DNA from: JAFGXF01 sp963732595
GTDB taxonomy: Bacteria > Chloroflexota > Anaerolineae > Anaerolineales > Anaerolineaceae
Direction: 5' to 3'
NCBI GenBank assembly: GCA_963732595.1
Contig: CAVSZZ010000002.1
Span: forward strand, 496,001 to 560,000
Length of the DNA stretch: 64,000 nt
Part shown: positions 26,274 to 35,442 of the stretch, in pieces
Position numbering within the stretch: the first letter of the stretch is position 1
Layout: every line of letters starts with the position of its first letter
Translations under genes and position numbers: made by a program
Notes under the pieces: model-generated
The model's database searches: none
What the model saw: only the letters and a program-made list of their open reading frames with translations
What the model was told of the DNA's origin: nothing

Positions 26274-27890
26274 ATGGTGGATTCACAACATTGGTACAAA
26301 AACGCCATTTTCTACGAACTGTATGTGCGTGCTTTTAAGGATAGTAACAGCGATGGATGGGGTGATCTGAAGGGAGTCACAGAGAAACTCGATTATCTGG
26401 AACATCTCGGCGTCGATACCATCTGGTTGTTGCCTATTACTTCTTCACCATTACGTGATGATGGGTACGATGTCAGCGATTATTGCAGTATTCATCCCAA
26501 GTATGGCAGCCTGGCCGATTTTCAGGAACTGGTTACCCAGGCCCACCGACGCTCTTTGAGGATACTGGTGGAATTGGTTCCCAACCACACATCAGACCAG
26601 CATGCATGGTTCCAAGCATCCCGCAATCCCGCGCATCCTGAGCATGCCAAGTACAAGGATTATTACGTCTGGAGCGATACTGATCAACCTTATGCAGCTG
26701 CCCGGATAATTTTTGTTGACACCGAAAAATCGAACTGGACATACGATCCGTTACGCAAGGCGTACTTCTGGCACCGTTTCTTTCACCACCAACCCGATTT
26801 AAATTATGACAACCCTGAGGTGCAGCACGCCATGTTGCACACGATCCAATTCTGGATCGATCAGGGCGTGGATGGTATCCGGGTGGACGCCCCACCTTAT
26901 TTGTTCGAACGCGAAGGCACCAATTGCGAGAATCTGCCAGAGACACATGCTTTCCTAAAAAGACTGCGCGCCTTTGTGGACGCTTATGCTCCCGGCACTC
27001 TGCTGCTCTCTGAAGCCAACCAATGGCCAGAGGATGTCATTCATTATTTCGGCCAGGGCGACGAGATGCATATGAACTTTAACTTTCCCCTGATGCCGCG
27101 CTTATTCATGGCGATCGCCAGGGCGGATCGTAAACCAATCGAGGAGATCCTGGCACACACACCTACCCTCCCTGAGAGTTGCCAGTGGGGAACATTTTTG
27201 CGTTGTCACGATGAACTGACATTGGAGATGGTCACTCCGGAAGAGCGGAAGTGGATGTGGGAATACTATGCTCCTGACCGGTCCATGCGGCTAAACCTGG
27301 GTATCCGGCGGCGATTGGCGCCCCTGCTGGATAATGATCCTCGCAAGATCCTGCTGATGAACTCGCTGTTATTCAGCATGGGCGGGTCGCCTTTCTTGTA
27401 TTATGGTGACGAGATCGGAATGGGTGATGACGCCCGGTTAGAGGATCGTGATGGTCTCCGCACACCCATGCAATGGGAGAATGGCGCAAATGCCGGCTTT
27501 TCAAATGCACCGGTTGACAAGCTCTGGGCTCCGGTTATCAGCGATGCCATTTATGGTCCCAACAAGGTGAACGTGACATCCCAGCTGGGTGACCCCCTTT
27601 CCCTATTCAATCAGATCCGTCATATGATTGCTGTGCGTAAGTCCTATGCAGCCTTTGGTCAGGGTGACTTTAAGTGGATAGACCTCGGCAATCAAGCGGT
27701 GGCAGCCTACCACCGACACTACCAGGACGAGCGCTTTGTTGTTCTTAATAACCTGGGGGATCAGTCATTGAAGCTGTCTCTCCCAGCAAACCCGATGAGG
27801 TATCTAAGCGTTCTTGACGGAATTCCTGTCACCCAACAGAACATCGCGTTGGAGCCATTCCAATTCTTGTGGCTATTGGAGCAGGAGTAA
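26274..27890 (+). CDS. treS: Trehalose synthase (maltose alpha-D-glucosyltransferase), GH13
   Basis: This cytoplasmic GH13 enzyme interconverts maltose and trehalose. The 538-residue product starts with WYKNAIFYELYVRAFKDSNSDGWGDL. It has the catalytic triad D205 (GIRVDAP), E247 (LLSEANQW) and D313 (RCHDE), followed by the TreS hallmark LTLEMVTPEERKWMWEYY and RLAPLLDNDPRKILLMNSLLFS, GSPFLYYGDEIGMGD and DGLRTPMQW. Length fits the TreS catalytic core without a maltokinase fusion. AAGGA lies 8 nt before ATG 26274. It follows the importer, so imported trehalose or maltose is presumably isomerised here. A plain alpha-glucosidase is less likely given the TreS-specific motifs. Confidence 0.92.
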   Translation: MVDSQHWYKNAIFYELYVRAFKDSNSDGWGDLKGVTEKLDYLEHLGVDTIWLLPITSSPLRDDGYDVSDYCSIHPKYGSLADFQELVTQAHRRSLRILVELVPNHTSDQHAWFQASRNPAHPEHAKYKDYYVWSDTDQPYAAARIIFVDTEKSNWTYDPLRKAYFWHRFFHHQPDLNYDNPEVQHAMLHTIQFWIDQGVDGIRVDAPPYLFEREGTNCENLPETHAFLKRLRAFVDAYAPGTLLLSEANQWPEDVIHYFGQGDEMHMNFNFPLMPRLFMAIARADRKPIEEILAHTPTLPESCQWGTFLRCHDELTLEMVTPEERKWMWEYYAPDRSMRLNLGIRRRLAPLLDNDPRKILLMNSLLFSMGGSPFLYYGDEIGMGDDARLEDRDGLRTPMQWENGANAGFSNAPVDKLWAPVISDAIYGPNKVNVTSQLGDPLSLFNQIRHMIAVRKSYAAFGQGDFKWIDLGNQAVAAYHRHYQDERFVVLNNLGDQSLKLSLPANPMRYLSVLDGIPVTQQNIALEPFQFLWLLEQE

Positions 27891-28008
27891 TCCTCGATCT
27901 GGGTTTTAAGCATCCGAGGAAACAGCTTTCAATGGAATAACATAACACCCTGCCTGCTGGTCTGCATATAAAAGCATGCGGTCCGGTGGCTTGTATTTTA
28001 AGGTGAAA

Positions 28009-31000
28009 TCAATCCTGAATAGATTCCCGAAAGGTCTGTGGGGACATGCCGGTAACTTTATGGAACACTCGGCTGAAATATGCCTGATCTTTGAAACCTA
28101 CCTGATTGGCGATCACCCCAATCGTTTGGGTGGAATTAAGCAGCAGGTTTTTGGATTGAAGTACACGATAACGGTTGAGATAATCCCATGGGGATATTTT
28201 CAATTCCTGGTTAAAGACGCGGCTCAGGTAATCTTCACTGACACCAACCGCTTCTGCAATTTCCCAGCGCGAGATCGGTCGGGCATAATTCTGGTGCATA
28301 TGGGCGATGGCTTGTTTCACAAATGCGCTGGTATGTGCCGGCAGCGTATCTGCACCGACGATCGCCCGGTTCAAAGCTGTCACCGTCTCTTCATCAGACC
28401 AGATACCCTTGCTTTGCAGGGTCACCCGCGTATGTTTTTCTATCCGCTTGACATCGTCCAATGTCAGGATCTTCTTGCTCAGGACGATAACCGGAACCAT
28501 GCGCAGCTTCCTGTCAGCGCGCATTTGGTCCAGAACATCCGCTCCGCTCATAACAGGCATGACCAGATCCAACAATACCAGTGAAGGCACTTCCCTGGCC
28601 ATCAACGCCATTGCCTGCTCACCATTTTCGGCTGAAATGATGGGATAACCCGGAAGACCATTTTCAACCACGCCTTGATGGACCTTCCGCTCATGGGGAT
28701 CATCATCAACGATCAAAACCGGTCCGGTTGCCTGGGATGGTTTCATTGCCAGAATGGCTTCATGCAAATTAGCTGTGTTCGCCGATTTGGTGAGAAAGCC
28801 CGTCATCCCAACCTGCGCGTCTGGGAGTTGGCCATACAGGATAAATGGCGCCTGACCGAGCCGGGGATAATTCCGGATCCGCCGCACAAGTGTCCAGTCG
28901 CCTGGTTTCGCATTTGAAAGATCCCAGGCAATTGCGACCGGGTTGGCCTGGTCCAGGGCTGCGTCAAGATCATCGGTGTTTTGCAGGGGGTAGATCTGCA
29001 GTTTTTGTCGGTGACACATTTCGATGATTTCATCGGCGGGTTTAGCGCTGGATGAGATAAGCAACAAAACCGAAGACATCTTCCCACGTTTCTTGGGCCT
29101 GGCCTGATCCAAAGCTGGCAGTGGAAGGAAGATGTGAAATTTGGATCCCTTATTGGGTGAACTGTCCAATCGCATTGATCCACCATGCAAGGCAACAAGG
29201 TGTCGTGTGATCGAGAGGCCAAGACCAATGCCGCCAGCGATCTGGCGGTTATCTTCAATCGTCACAAAGGGTTCAAAAATCTGTTCCTTGTGTTCCGAAT
29301 CGATCCCCAATCCGGTATCAGCAACCCAAAAATGGATATCCGGTGGATTTACTTCGGCGCCCAGGGTGATCTCTCCCCGGAGGGTATATTTCTTTGCATT
29401 GCTCAGAAGGTTAAGCAGGATCTGTCGCAACCTGACGGGGTCCGCTCTCAGTTTCGGCAGACGATCCGGCACATCAAGTTTCCAATACACATCCGGAGAT
29501 GTGGATTGGTCTGAGAGACTTCGAAAAGCATCCACCATTAATTGAAGCGGATCCAGAAGTTCCAACGAAAGATCAAGCTCATCGATCTCGGCACGCGATA
29601 AATCAAGTAGATCATTGATTACGCGCAATTGGTGCTCAGCATTGCTGTGGATCTGCTCAAGATCGGCAGTCAGGGGTGCGGGGAGTTCTTCACCATACTT
29701 GTCATGGGACTTTAATGCATCCCCGGTATATCCCATGATGATATTCAAAGGTGTGCGCATTTCGTGGCTGACATTGGCCAACAGGCGGGACTTGATCCGA
29801 TCTGCCTTCTCAGCAGACAAACGCGCATACTGAATTTCCTGAAATAGAAGCGCACCCTGGATGGCACTGCTTAAATTATTCCTCAAGAGTTCGTAGGTAT
29901 GCCCATCCCTTGGTCCAGTCTCAAAAACAACATAACCGAGCGATTTATCTTGAAAAAAGAGAGGTTCGACCACCAAGCTGTAACGCCGTCCCCGGGGAAG
30001 ACATTGCGGTGGAACGATCTGATGGGTCTGAATCAGCAATCCATTCTCTCCAAGATCCATGCGGTTATTATCGGTGAAGGACAGGATCAGTCTTCCCTGT
30101 GGGGGCACCTCACAATCTGTCGGAGTATCATATGTCACCAGGTAAGCGCTGGTGATTCCCACCCTCGGGAGACCATCCGCCAGAACATTGGTCAACTGCT
30201 GCATATCAATTGTGGTCAGTAATGCTCGGTTGAGTTCATTTATTTTTTCCGACGTCCGATCTGCCTGCCATTGAGCGAATGCATGATGGTGCTGCTCCGC
30301 TTCACCCACCACGACCCGGGCTTTGGAGACAAGAGCCTCCACTGCTACATGTTTGCTGACGGGATAATAAAGTAATAACCAGTGACGGAGGATTGAAAGT
30401 AAATTTTGCCAGGGAACCAGATCCGTCTTAACAGACCCATGCTGGTCGAGTAAGGCATAAAGGCTGCTGGCAAACCTCCTGGATGGTTTTATAACTTCGT
30501 TTATAAACAATTCGACCAGGTTACCCAGCCAGCTACTGTCCTGAGGTGTGTCCAGATCCAAAACGCTTTGCATTTCTTCCAGACAGCCAACTTTTATCTC
30601 ATCGAGAACTAATTTGCGAAGTGGTTTCCTTCCCGGTGAAAGTGAAGCCAGCGACACCGCCTTGGATGGGCACCCACATGACTCTCGCACGACCAGCCTG
30701 GCCGGCAATGTGATCAGTGCGGGTACCGCCTCACTATTGAGCTGTTGCAACAGGGTTTCCATGGCTTTGGCACCCTGCTCGTTGAAGGGGAGGTCCACAG
30801 TGGTCAAAGGCGGAGTGGCCATTCTTTCTTCCATGGAGTTGTTAAAACCCGTTACGGCCACATCTGTTGGAACAGCGTAACCGCGTGACTGGAGTTCTTT
30901 CATTGCCCAGATAGCCATCATGTCACTGACCGCAACAACTGCTTCGAAATCCCTGCCCGGCTCCAAACACCGCTCATCCAACAGGATCGCGATGGCTTCT

Positions 31001-31554
31001 GAGCCAGCTTCCCATTGCAGGGGTCGTGTGATCAATTTTGGGTTGATAGCCAGGTCCACTGATTTAAGGACATCCTGATATGCCCGGTAACGTTCCTGGG
31101 CATAAAAATGTTCCTCGGGACCTCGGATAAAGGCCAATTTGTGGTAGCCATGTGTTTCAATGAGGTGAAGAAGTAAAGCTCGCATACCGGTATAACTATC
31201 CACGGAAACAGTCGGCATACCCTCCATGAATTGAGCCAGACTGACCATGGGAAGCGGTAAATAGCGGTCGTGGAAAGCTTTTACTTCTTTCGTACCAAGC
31301 ACCCCCCCCAAAGAAGAAGACCAGGTGATCAGACCATCAAGACATTTGTCACAGGCAATGCTGAAAACTGCATTGCGTTGTTTCTCAAATGAATTGGCTG
31401 CCTGCAACCGGCCACCGGGGAAACAGATCAGGTTTACATCATGGCGCTCCGCAGCATCCAGCAGACCCGGCCAGATCATCAGGCTGGCTCCGGTATGAAG
31501 GCTGGCCAGCAGGAATCCGATCGTCGTCCTTTCACTAGATAATGATGTCGACAT
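28009..31554 (-). CDS. Cytoplasmic hybrid regulator: LacI-type sensor domain - histidine kinase - receivers - AraC HTH
   Basis: One 1181-residue chain without signal peptide or membrane segment. Residues about 10-293 form a LacI/periplasmic-binding-like sensor without its own HTH (TIGFLLASLHTG to LVVRESCGCP). A helical linker (300-440) and a GAF-like region (about 445-570) follow. HisKA has phospho-acceptor H597 (NVSHEMRTPLN), and the HATPase (705-812) has DTGLGID and GGIGLGLSITR. A degenerate receiver (about 826-940) lacks an obvious acceptor Asp. The true receiver (945-1060) has DDD and D996 (LLDLVMP). The AraC-type double HTH (1078-1178) has AEAVGVSEDYLSRVF and the hallmark GFKDQAYFSRVFHKVTGMSP. 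It is divergent from the pectin operon and is its likely activator, sensing an imported sugar or uronate inside the cell. Confidence 0.9.
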   Translation of the reverse strand: MSTSLSSERTTIGFLLASLHTGASLMIWPGLLDAAERHDVNLICFPGGRLQAANSFEKQRNAVFSIACDKCLDGLITWSSSLGGVLGTKEVKAFHDRYLPLPMVSLAQFMEGMPTVSVDSYTGMRALLLHLIETHGYHKLAFIRGPEEHFYAQERYRAYQDVLKSVDLAINPKLITRPLQWEAGSEAIAILLDERCLEPGRDFEAVVAVSDMMAIWAMKELQSRGYAVPTDVAVTGFNNSMEERMATPPLTTVDLPFNEQGAKAMETLLQQLNSEAVPALITLPARLVVRESCGCPSKAVSLASLSPGRKPLRKLVLDEIKVGCLEEMQSVLDLDTPQDSSWLGNLVELFINEVIKPSRRFASSLYALLDQHGSVKTDLVPWQNLLSILRHWLLLYYPVSKHVAVEALVSKARVVVGEAEQHHHAFAQWQADRTSEKINELNRALLTTIDMQQLTNVLADGLPRVGITSAYLVTYDTPTDCEVPPQGRLILSFTDNNRMDLGENGLLIQTHQIVPPQCLPRGRRYSLVVEPLFFQDKSLGYVVFETGPRDGHTYELLRNNLSSAIQGALLFQEIQYARLSAEKADRIKSRLLANVSHEMRTPLNIIMGYTGDALKSHDKYGEELPAPLTADLEQIHSNAEHQLRVINDLLDLSRAEIDELDLSLELLDPLQLMVDAFRSLSDQSTSPDVYWKLDVPDRLPKLRADPVRLRQILLNLLSNAKKYTLRGEITLGAEVNPPDIHFWVADTGLGIDSEHKEQIFEPFVTIEDNRQIAGGIGLGLSITRHLVALHGGSMRLDSSPNKGSKFHIFLPLPALDQARPKKRGKMSSVLLLISSSAKPADEIIEMCHRQKLQIYPLQNTDDLDAALDQANPVAIAWDLSNAKPGDWTLVRRIRNYPRLGQAPFILYGQLPDAQVGMTGFLTKSANTANLHEAILAMKPSQATGPVLIVDDDPHERKVHQGVVENGLPGYPIISAENGEQAMALMAREVPSLVLLDLVMPVMSGADVLDQMRADRKLRMVPVIVLSKKILTLDDVKRIEKHTRVTLQSKGIWSDEETVTALNRAIVGADTLPAHTSAFVKQAIAHMHQNYARPISRWEIAEAVGVSEDYLSRVFNQELKISPWDYLNRYRVLQSKNLLLNSTQTIGVIANQVGFKDQAYFSRVFHKVTGMSPQTFRESIQD

Positions 31555-31713
31555 GTCTGATAAGCCTGATTGGAAAGTAAGTTTACTATGGATTGTTCAA
31601 GCACGCATGGCTGCAAGAGAGGTCGGAAATGTCCTTAAAGGTATCGTTTAAGTCCAAGGCAAACCTGATATGATTTTCCTACAAAGGCAGATTGTCAATT
31701 CCGTTAATGAATA
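31555..31713. promoter_or_regulatory. Divergent control region of the pectin/uronate operon
   Basis: This 159-bp region between the hybrid regulator and the 18-gene operon must hold both promoters. The best plus-strand candidate is TTTAAG (31647-31652), 16 bp, TATGAT (31669-31674), a weak promoter of the sort that needs an activator. No clear palindromic operator is visible. Confidence 0.4.
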
Positions 31714-32724
31714 GTGACGGAAGCAACCAGGAACCCCAACAACGGAGAAGCAGCTTTGACAATTGATTATCATCCAAATCATGATCTGAATTACCGCCTG
31801 GCAGAACTCAAGGTCAGTTTGAGAAAACTCTTTAAGCTAATGTGGCGCCAACGTGGGATCTATATTCTGATCCTACCCACAATCATCTATTTTATTATTT
31901 TTAAATACGGTCCACTGTGGAACGCCCAGATCGCGTTTAAGGATTTTAAACCCCTGTTGGGCGTCCTGGATAGTCCATGGGTGGGGTTCAAACACTTTGA
32001 AGCCTTTATTAATTCATTCTACTTCGATCAACTGATAGCCAATACGCTTATCTTCAGTGTGGCGAAACTCCTCCTCGGCATGCCATTGGCGATCATCTGT
32101 GCGATCACTCTGCATGAAACCTGGTTCAGGCGGTTCAGGACACTTGTGCAGACGACCATTTACCTGCCACACTTCTTATCCTGGGTCATCATGTTCGGGG
32201 TATTACTGGTTGTGCTCTCCCCGGGTAATGGGTTGTTCAATGACATCATCAAACGATTCGGGGGTGAACCGATACCCTTTTTGACGTCGCCGGATCACTT
32301 TCGCTGGGTGGTCATTCTTTCGGATATATGGAAGGAAACAGGGTGGAGCACCATCCTTTATCTGGCAGCGTTATTGGGAATAAGCCCGGAATTGTACGAA
32401 GCGGCTGCTGTGGATTCAGCAACTCCGCTCCAACGCATCTGGTATATCTCGCTTCCGGGGATCCTGCCTGTCATTATGTTGGTTACCCTGCTCCGAATGG
32501 GACATATCCTCGAAGCCGGATTCAACCAGATCTTCGTGCTGTACTCGGTGCCCGTATACAGTGTGGGAGATATTCTCGACACCTGGGTCTATCGGCAGGG
32601 AATCCTGCAATTCCAGTTCAGCCTGGCTACCGCCGTTGGGTTCTTCAAGGGCGTGATCGGATTGATCCTGCTGCTGATCGCCAACAAGGTTGCCAAGAGG
32701 GTAGCCGAACAAGGGTTATTCTAG
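31714..32724 (+). CDS. Oligogalacturonide/rhamnogalacturonan-type ABC transporter permease, LplB/YteP family
   Basis: This 336-residue CUT1 permease has helix 1 with GIYILILPTIIYFIIFKYGPLWNAQIAFKDF, typical of the YteP/LplB subgroup, and the EAA loop GISPELYEAAAVDSATPLQRIWYISLPGI near residues 222-250. It ends in LLIANKVAKRVAEQGLF. The start is uncertain: GTG 31714 has no clear ribosome-binding site, whereas TTG at 31762 (LTIDYHPNH) follows CGGAGAAG at good spacing. It is first in an operon with a partner permease and a large binding protein. B. subtilis YteP-YtcP-YtcQ imports rhamnogalacturonan oligosaccharides, which fits the enzymes downstream. Confidence 0.9.
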   Translation: MTEATRNPNNGEAALTIDYHPNHDLNYRLAELKVSLRKLFKLMWRQRGIYILILPTIIYFIIFKYGPLWNAQIAFKDFKPLLGVLDSPWVGFKHFEAFINSFYFDQLIANTLIFSVAKLLLGMPLAIICAITLHETWFRRFRTLVQTTIYLPHFLSWVIMFGVLLVVLSPGNGLFNDIIKRFGGEPIPFLTSPDHFRWVVILSDIWKETGWSTILYLAALLGISPELYEAAAVDSATPLQRIWYISLPGILPVIMLVTLLRMGHILEAGFNQIFVLYSVPVYSVGDILDTWVYRQGILQFQFSLATAVGFFKGVIGLILLLIANKVAKRVAEQGLF

Positions 32725-32737
32725 GAGATCAAACATC

Positions 32738-33613
32738 ATGCATATCAGAACCCGCGACGCTGTTGTTTTCCAAATCGGAATTGTCATTTTTCTTGTCATA
32801 ACTTTTTTGGTCATCGCCATACCGTTGTGGCGGGTGATCATGACCGCAGTTGTTCCACTTGATATTTATACAGGCAGTGGGATCCCCTTATTCCTGGCAC
32901 CCTGGAAATGGTCTGCGGAAGCCTTCAAACAACTGATCGGTCACTCCCTCTTCCCGAAAGCTCTTTTGAATAGCGGCATCATCACCCTGGGCGGTACAGC
33001 CGTCAGCTTATTGCTTACCGTACCGCTGGCGTATGGATTGTCCATTAAAAACCTGCCTGGCCGGAAACTGATCATGCTCATGATCTTGTTTACTTACCTT
33101 TTCAGCCCTGGTCTGATCCCGGTTTATCTGTTGATCACCGGTATGGAATTAACCGACAATTTCCTCGCAGTCATCCTGCCGCCTGCCGTCAGTGTCTATA
33201 ACACGCTGGTAATGATGCGATTCTTTGAAGGCTTACCCGATGATTTCAGGGAAGCCGCTGCAATGGACGGAGCGAATGAATTCCAGATCCTGTGGCATGT
33301 CGTCCTTCCCTTATCCAAACCCATTCTTTTAACGATCGGATTATTTTATGCGGTCTTCTTCTGGAATGAGTTCTTTACTCCGATCCTCTATCTGAACGAT
33401 CACGATCTGATGCCACTGCCAGTCCTGCTTCGCAATATCCTGATCTCAGCCAGTTTCAATGAGTATGTGGAGTATGACGCTTTCAGTTCCTCTGCTCTTG
33501 AATCACTGAAAGCCGCAGGCGTCTTAATCACCATGCTACCGATGCTGATGATCTATCCATGGATTCAACGTTACTTCACTAAAGGTACTTTAGTAGGAGG
33601 TGTCAAGGAATAG
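32738..33613 (+). CDS. Oligogalacturonide/rhamnogalacturonan-type ABC transporter permease, LplC/YtcP family
   Basis: This 291-residue partner permease of the CUT1 importer has helix 1 (VIFLVITFLVIAIPLWRVIMTAV) and the subgroup motif LLTVPLAYGLSIKNLPGRKLIM. The EAA loop GLPDDFREAAAMDGANEFQILWHVVLPLS lies near residues 165-193, and the C-terminus is YPWIQRYFTKGTLVGGVKE, diagnostic of YtcP/LplC. GGAG lies 9 nt before ATG 32738, which is 13 nt after the previous gene. Length is normal. It pairs with the LplB-like protein; the ATPase must be encoded elsewhere. Confidence 0.93.
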   Translation: MHIRTRDAVVFQIGIVIFLVITFLVIAIPLWRVIMTAVVPLDIYTGSGIPLFLAPWKWSAEAFKQLIGHSLFPKALLNSGIITLGGTAVSLLLTVPLAYGLSIKNLPGRKLIMLMILFTYLFSPGLIPVYLLITGMELTDNFLAVILPPAVSVYNTLVMMRFFEGLPDDFREAAAMDGANEFQILWHVVLPLSKPILLTIGLFYAVFFWNEFFTPILYLNDHDLMPLPVLLRNILISASFNEYVEYDAFSSSALESLKAAGVLITMLPMLMIYPWIQRYFTKGTLVGGVKE

Positions 33614-33670
33614 AGAAACTCATCATACCTAGGAACATTAACCTCGAAAATACAATAAAAGGAGATAGAA

Positions 33671-35293
33671 ATGAAGAACTGGAAGTATGTACTGATTGCG
33701 GTTATCCTGATCAGCACCCAGCTATTAACTGCCTGTGGTGCCCAGGAAACAGCCACGCCTACTGCTGCACCGATAGCAGATGCACCCGCCGAGCCCACTG
33801 CCATACCAGAGCCGGTTGAAATCACGCTCTGGGCTCAGGCAACCGTGACCGAAGCGGGGCCGCCACCGGATGATTGGGTCGCCTATGGCATCATTGAAGA
33901 GGAATTAAACATCATCCTCAACTATGAAATCCTCCCGACCGGCGCTGATGGCGAAGCCAAGCTGAATGCTGCTGCAGCTGCCAATAACCTGCCGGACCTC
34001 ATGCAGATGGTCAGTGCCAGCAATGACAACCGGGGAGCATTATACAACCTGGTTCAGCTGGGATTAATCGCTCAGGTTGATGATCTTCTGGCCCTTATGC
34101 CCGAGCGCACCAAGCTTCATTATAATGATCCGCTTGCATTGAGTCTCTCAACCTTTGACGGGCATCTTTATGGCCTGCCTGAGCCACCCCCCCTGCCCAA
34201 GCGTGAAGGTTTGGTCATCCGCAAGGATTGGCTCGATAAACTCGGCCTGGCCGTACCGACCACACCGGAAGAGCTCATGACTGTTGCAGTGGCTTTTACC
34301 GAGCAGGATCCGGATGGCAATGGCAAGAATGACACCTATGGTTATGGCGGGTTCCTCAATGGTGATGGTCTCGGTACCCGTTTTGATTTCATCATGGGTG
34401 CATATGGTGTCACCGGCATGTGGAACTTCGATAGTGCCGACTCCTTTGGATTGAATGTCCGCAACCCAAATTACCCCCTGGCCCTGACCTATTTCAATTC
34501 ACTGGTAGAAGCTAAAGTGATCGATCCGGACTGGCCCACACTAAAGCGTGACGATTTCCGCGCCCGCTGGAAACAAGGTTTGTTCGGCATCATGTGGGAG
34601 GATTTCGCTGCCCTCACCAATAAATCCAACTACAAACCATTCGATGAGAACTTCCCGGATGCGGAATGGATCCCGGTAGCTTCCCCAATTGGCCCCAATG
34701 GTGATGCCACCTATGGTGTCTACACCGGCCGCGGCCAGATCTTTGCCATCTCCCAGCAAGCCGCTGATGATGGCAAGAAGGAAGCCATCGCCCGCCTGTT
34801 GGAATGGATGGCGACAGATGGTTACTACCTGCTCGGATTCGGTCAAGAAGGTGTCAATTTCGTTTTTGATGCGAACGGCAATATCTCCACCGAAGGTCTG
34901 GATCCCACGAAGGCCTATACGGCTGCGGAATTCCAGCCATTCACGCAAATGCGTAATCAGCTGGTATTCTACAATTCAGAACAGGAGATTAAGGCTCGTT
35001 ATCCCGATTGGACCACGCTCAACGGTCGAACGATGCAACCCTTATCGTTCCTGTCGTTCTTCCAGGCACAGCCGTGGGTCGATGGCCGGGGTGTCCTGGT
35101 TATCCTGCCGCCTCCGAATGCAGCTGACTTCTTGAGGTATTACTCAGAGGGCATCATCCAGTTCGCACTCGGTCAGAAAGCCCTTACTTATGAGAATTGG
35201 GCTGAATACCTGGCCGGTCTCGATTCTTTGGGTGCTGCTGAATACGAAGCCAGCGCTAAACAATCATTAATCGATGCTGGTTTGATTAAATAG
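33671..35293 (+). CDS. Oligogalacturonide/rhamnogalacturonan-type ABC transporter binding lipoprotein, LplA/YtcQ family
   Basis: This 540-residue extracellular receptor is of the large family 1 type. It has a signal with lipobox LTAC near residue 23, a Thr/Ala/Pro linker, then EITLWAQATVTEAGPPPDDW, NNLPDLMQMVSAS and DGHLYGLPEPPPLPKREGLVIRKDWLDKLGL, the signature of LplA/YtcQ. EQDPDGNGKNDTYGY follows, an EF-hand-like Ca2+-binding loop common in this subfamily. AAAGGAGA lies 6 nt before ATG 33671. It follows the two permease genes, the reverse of the order used by the other transporters here. Ligand by context: unsaturated or saturated (rhamno)galacturonan oligosaccharides. Confidence 0.92.
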   Translation: MKNWKYVLIAVILISTQLLTACGAQETATPTAAPIADAPAEPTAIPEPVEITLWAQATVTEAGPPPDDWVAYGIIEEELNIILNYEILPTGADGEAKLNAAAAANNLPDLMQMVSASNDNRGALYNLVQLGLIAQVDDLLALMPERTKLHYNDPLALSLSTFDGHLYGLPEPPPLPKREGLVIRKDWLDKLGLAVPTTPEELMTVAVAFTEQDPDGNGKNDTYGYGGFLNGDGLGTRFDFIMGAYGVTGMWNFDSADSFGLNVRNPNYPLALTYFNSLVEAKVIDPDWPTLKRDDFRARWKQGLFGIMWEDFAALTNKSNYKPFDENFPDAEWIPVASPIGPNGDATYGVYTGRGQIFAISQQAADDGKKEAIARLLEWMATDGYYLLGFGQEGVNFVFDANGNISTEGLDPTKAYTAAEFQPFTQMRNQLVFYNSEQEIKARYPDWTTLNGRTMQPLSFLSFFQAQPWVDGRGVLVILPPPNAADFLRYYSEGIIQFALGQKALTYENWAEYLAGLDSLGAAEYEASAKQSLIDAGLIK

Positions 35294-35304
35294 CCTTTGC
35301 TGGA

Positions 35305-35339
35305 AATGAGGCAGGTGGGTACTCGACGCCTGCCTCATT
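35305..35339 (+). terminator. Hairpin after the LplA/YtcQ-like binding-protein gene
   Basis: AATGAGGCAGG (35305-35315) pairs perfectly with CCTGCCTCATT (35329-35339), loop 13 nt, followed by CCAAATAAG rather than a T-run. It separates the transporter genes from the enzyme genes and may limit read-through or protect the upstream mRNA. Confidence 0.6.
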
Positions 35340-35442
35340 CCAAATAAGACGGATTGAAAAGGGTTCCACCGCAATCATTTTTTTATTTTTTTGAAATCAA
35401 AGGTCTCCCCTCAACCGGATCAATAAAAAGGCTCTATTTATC

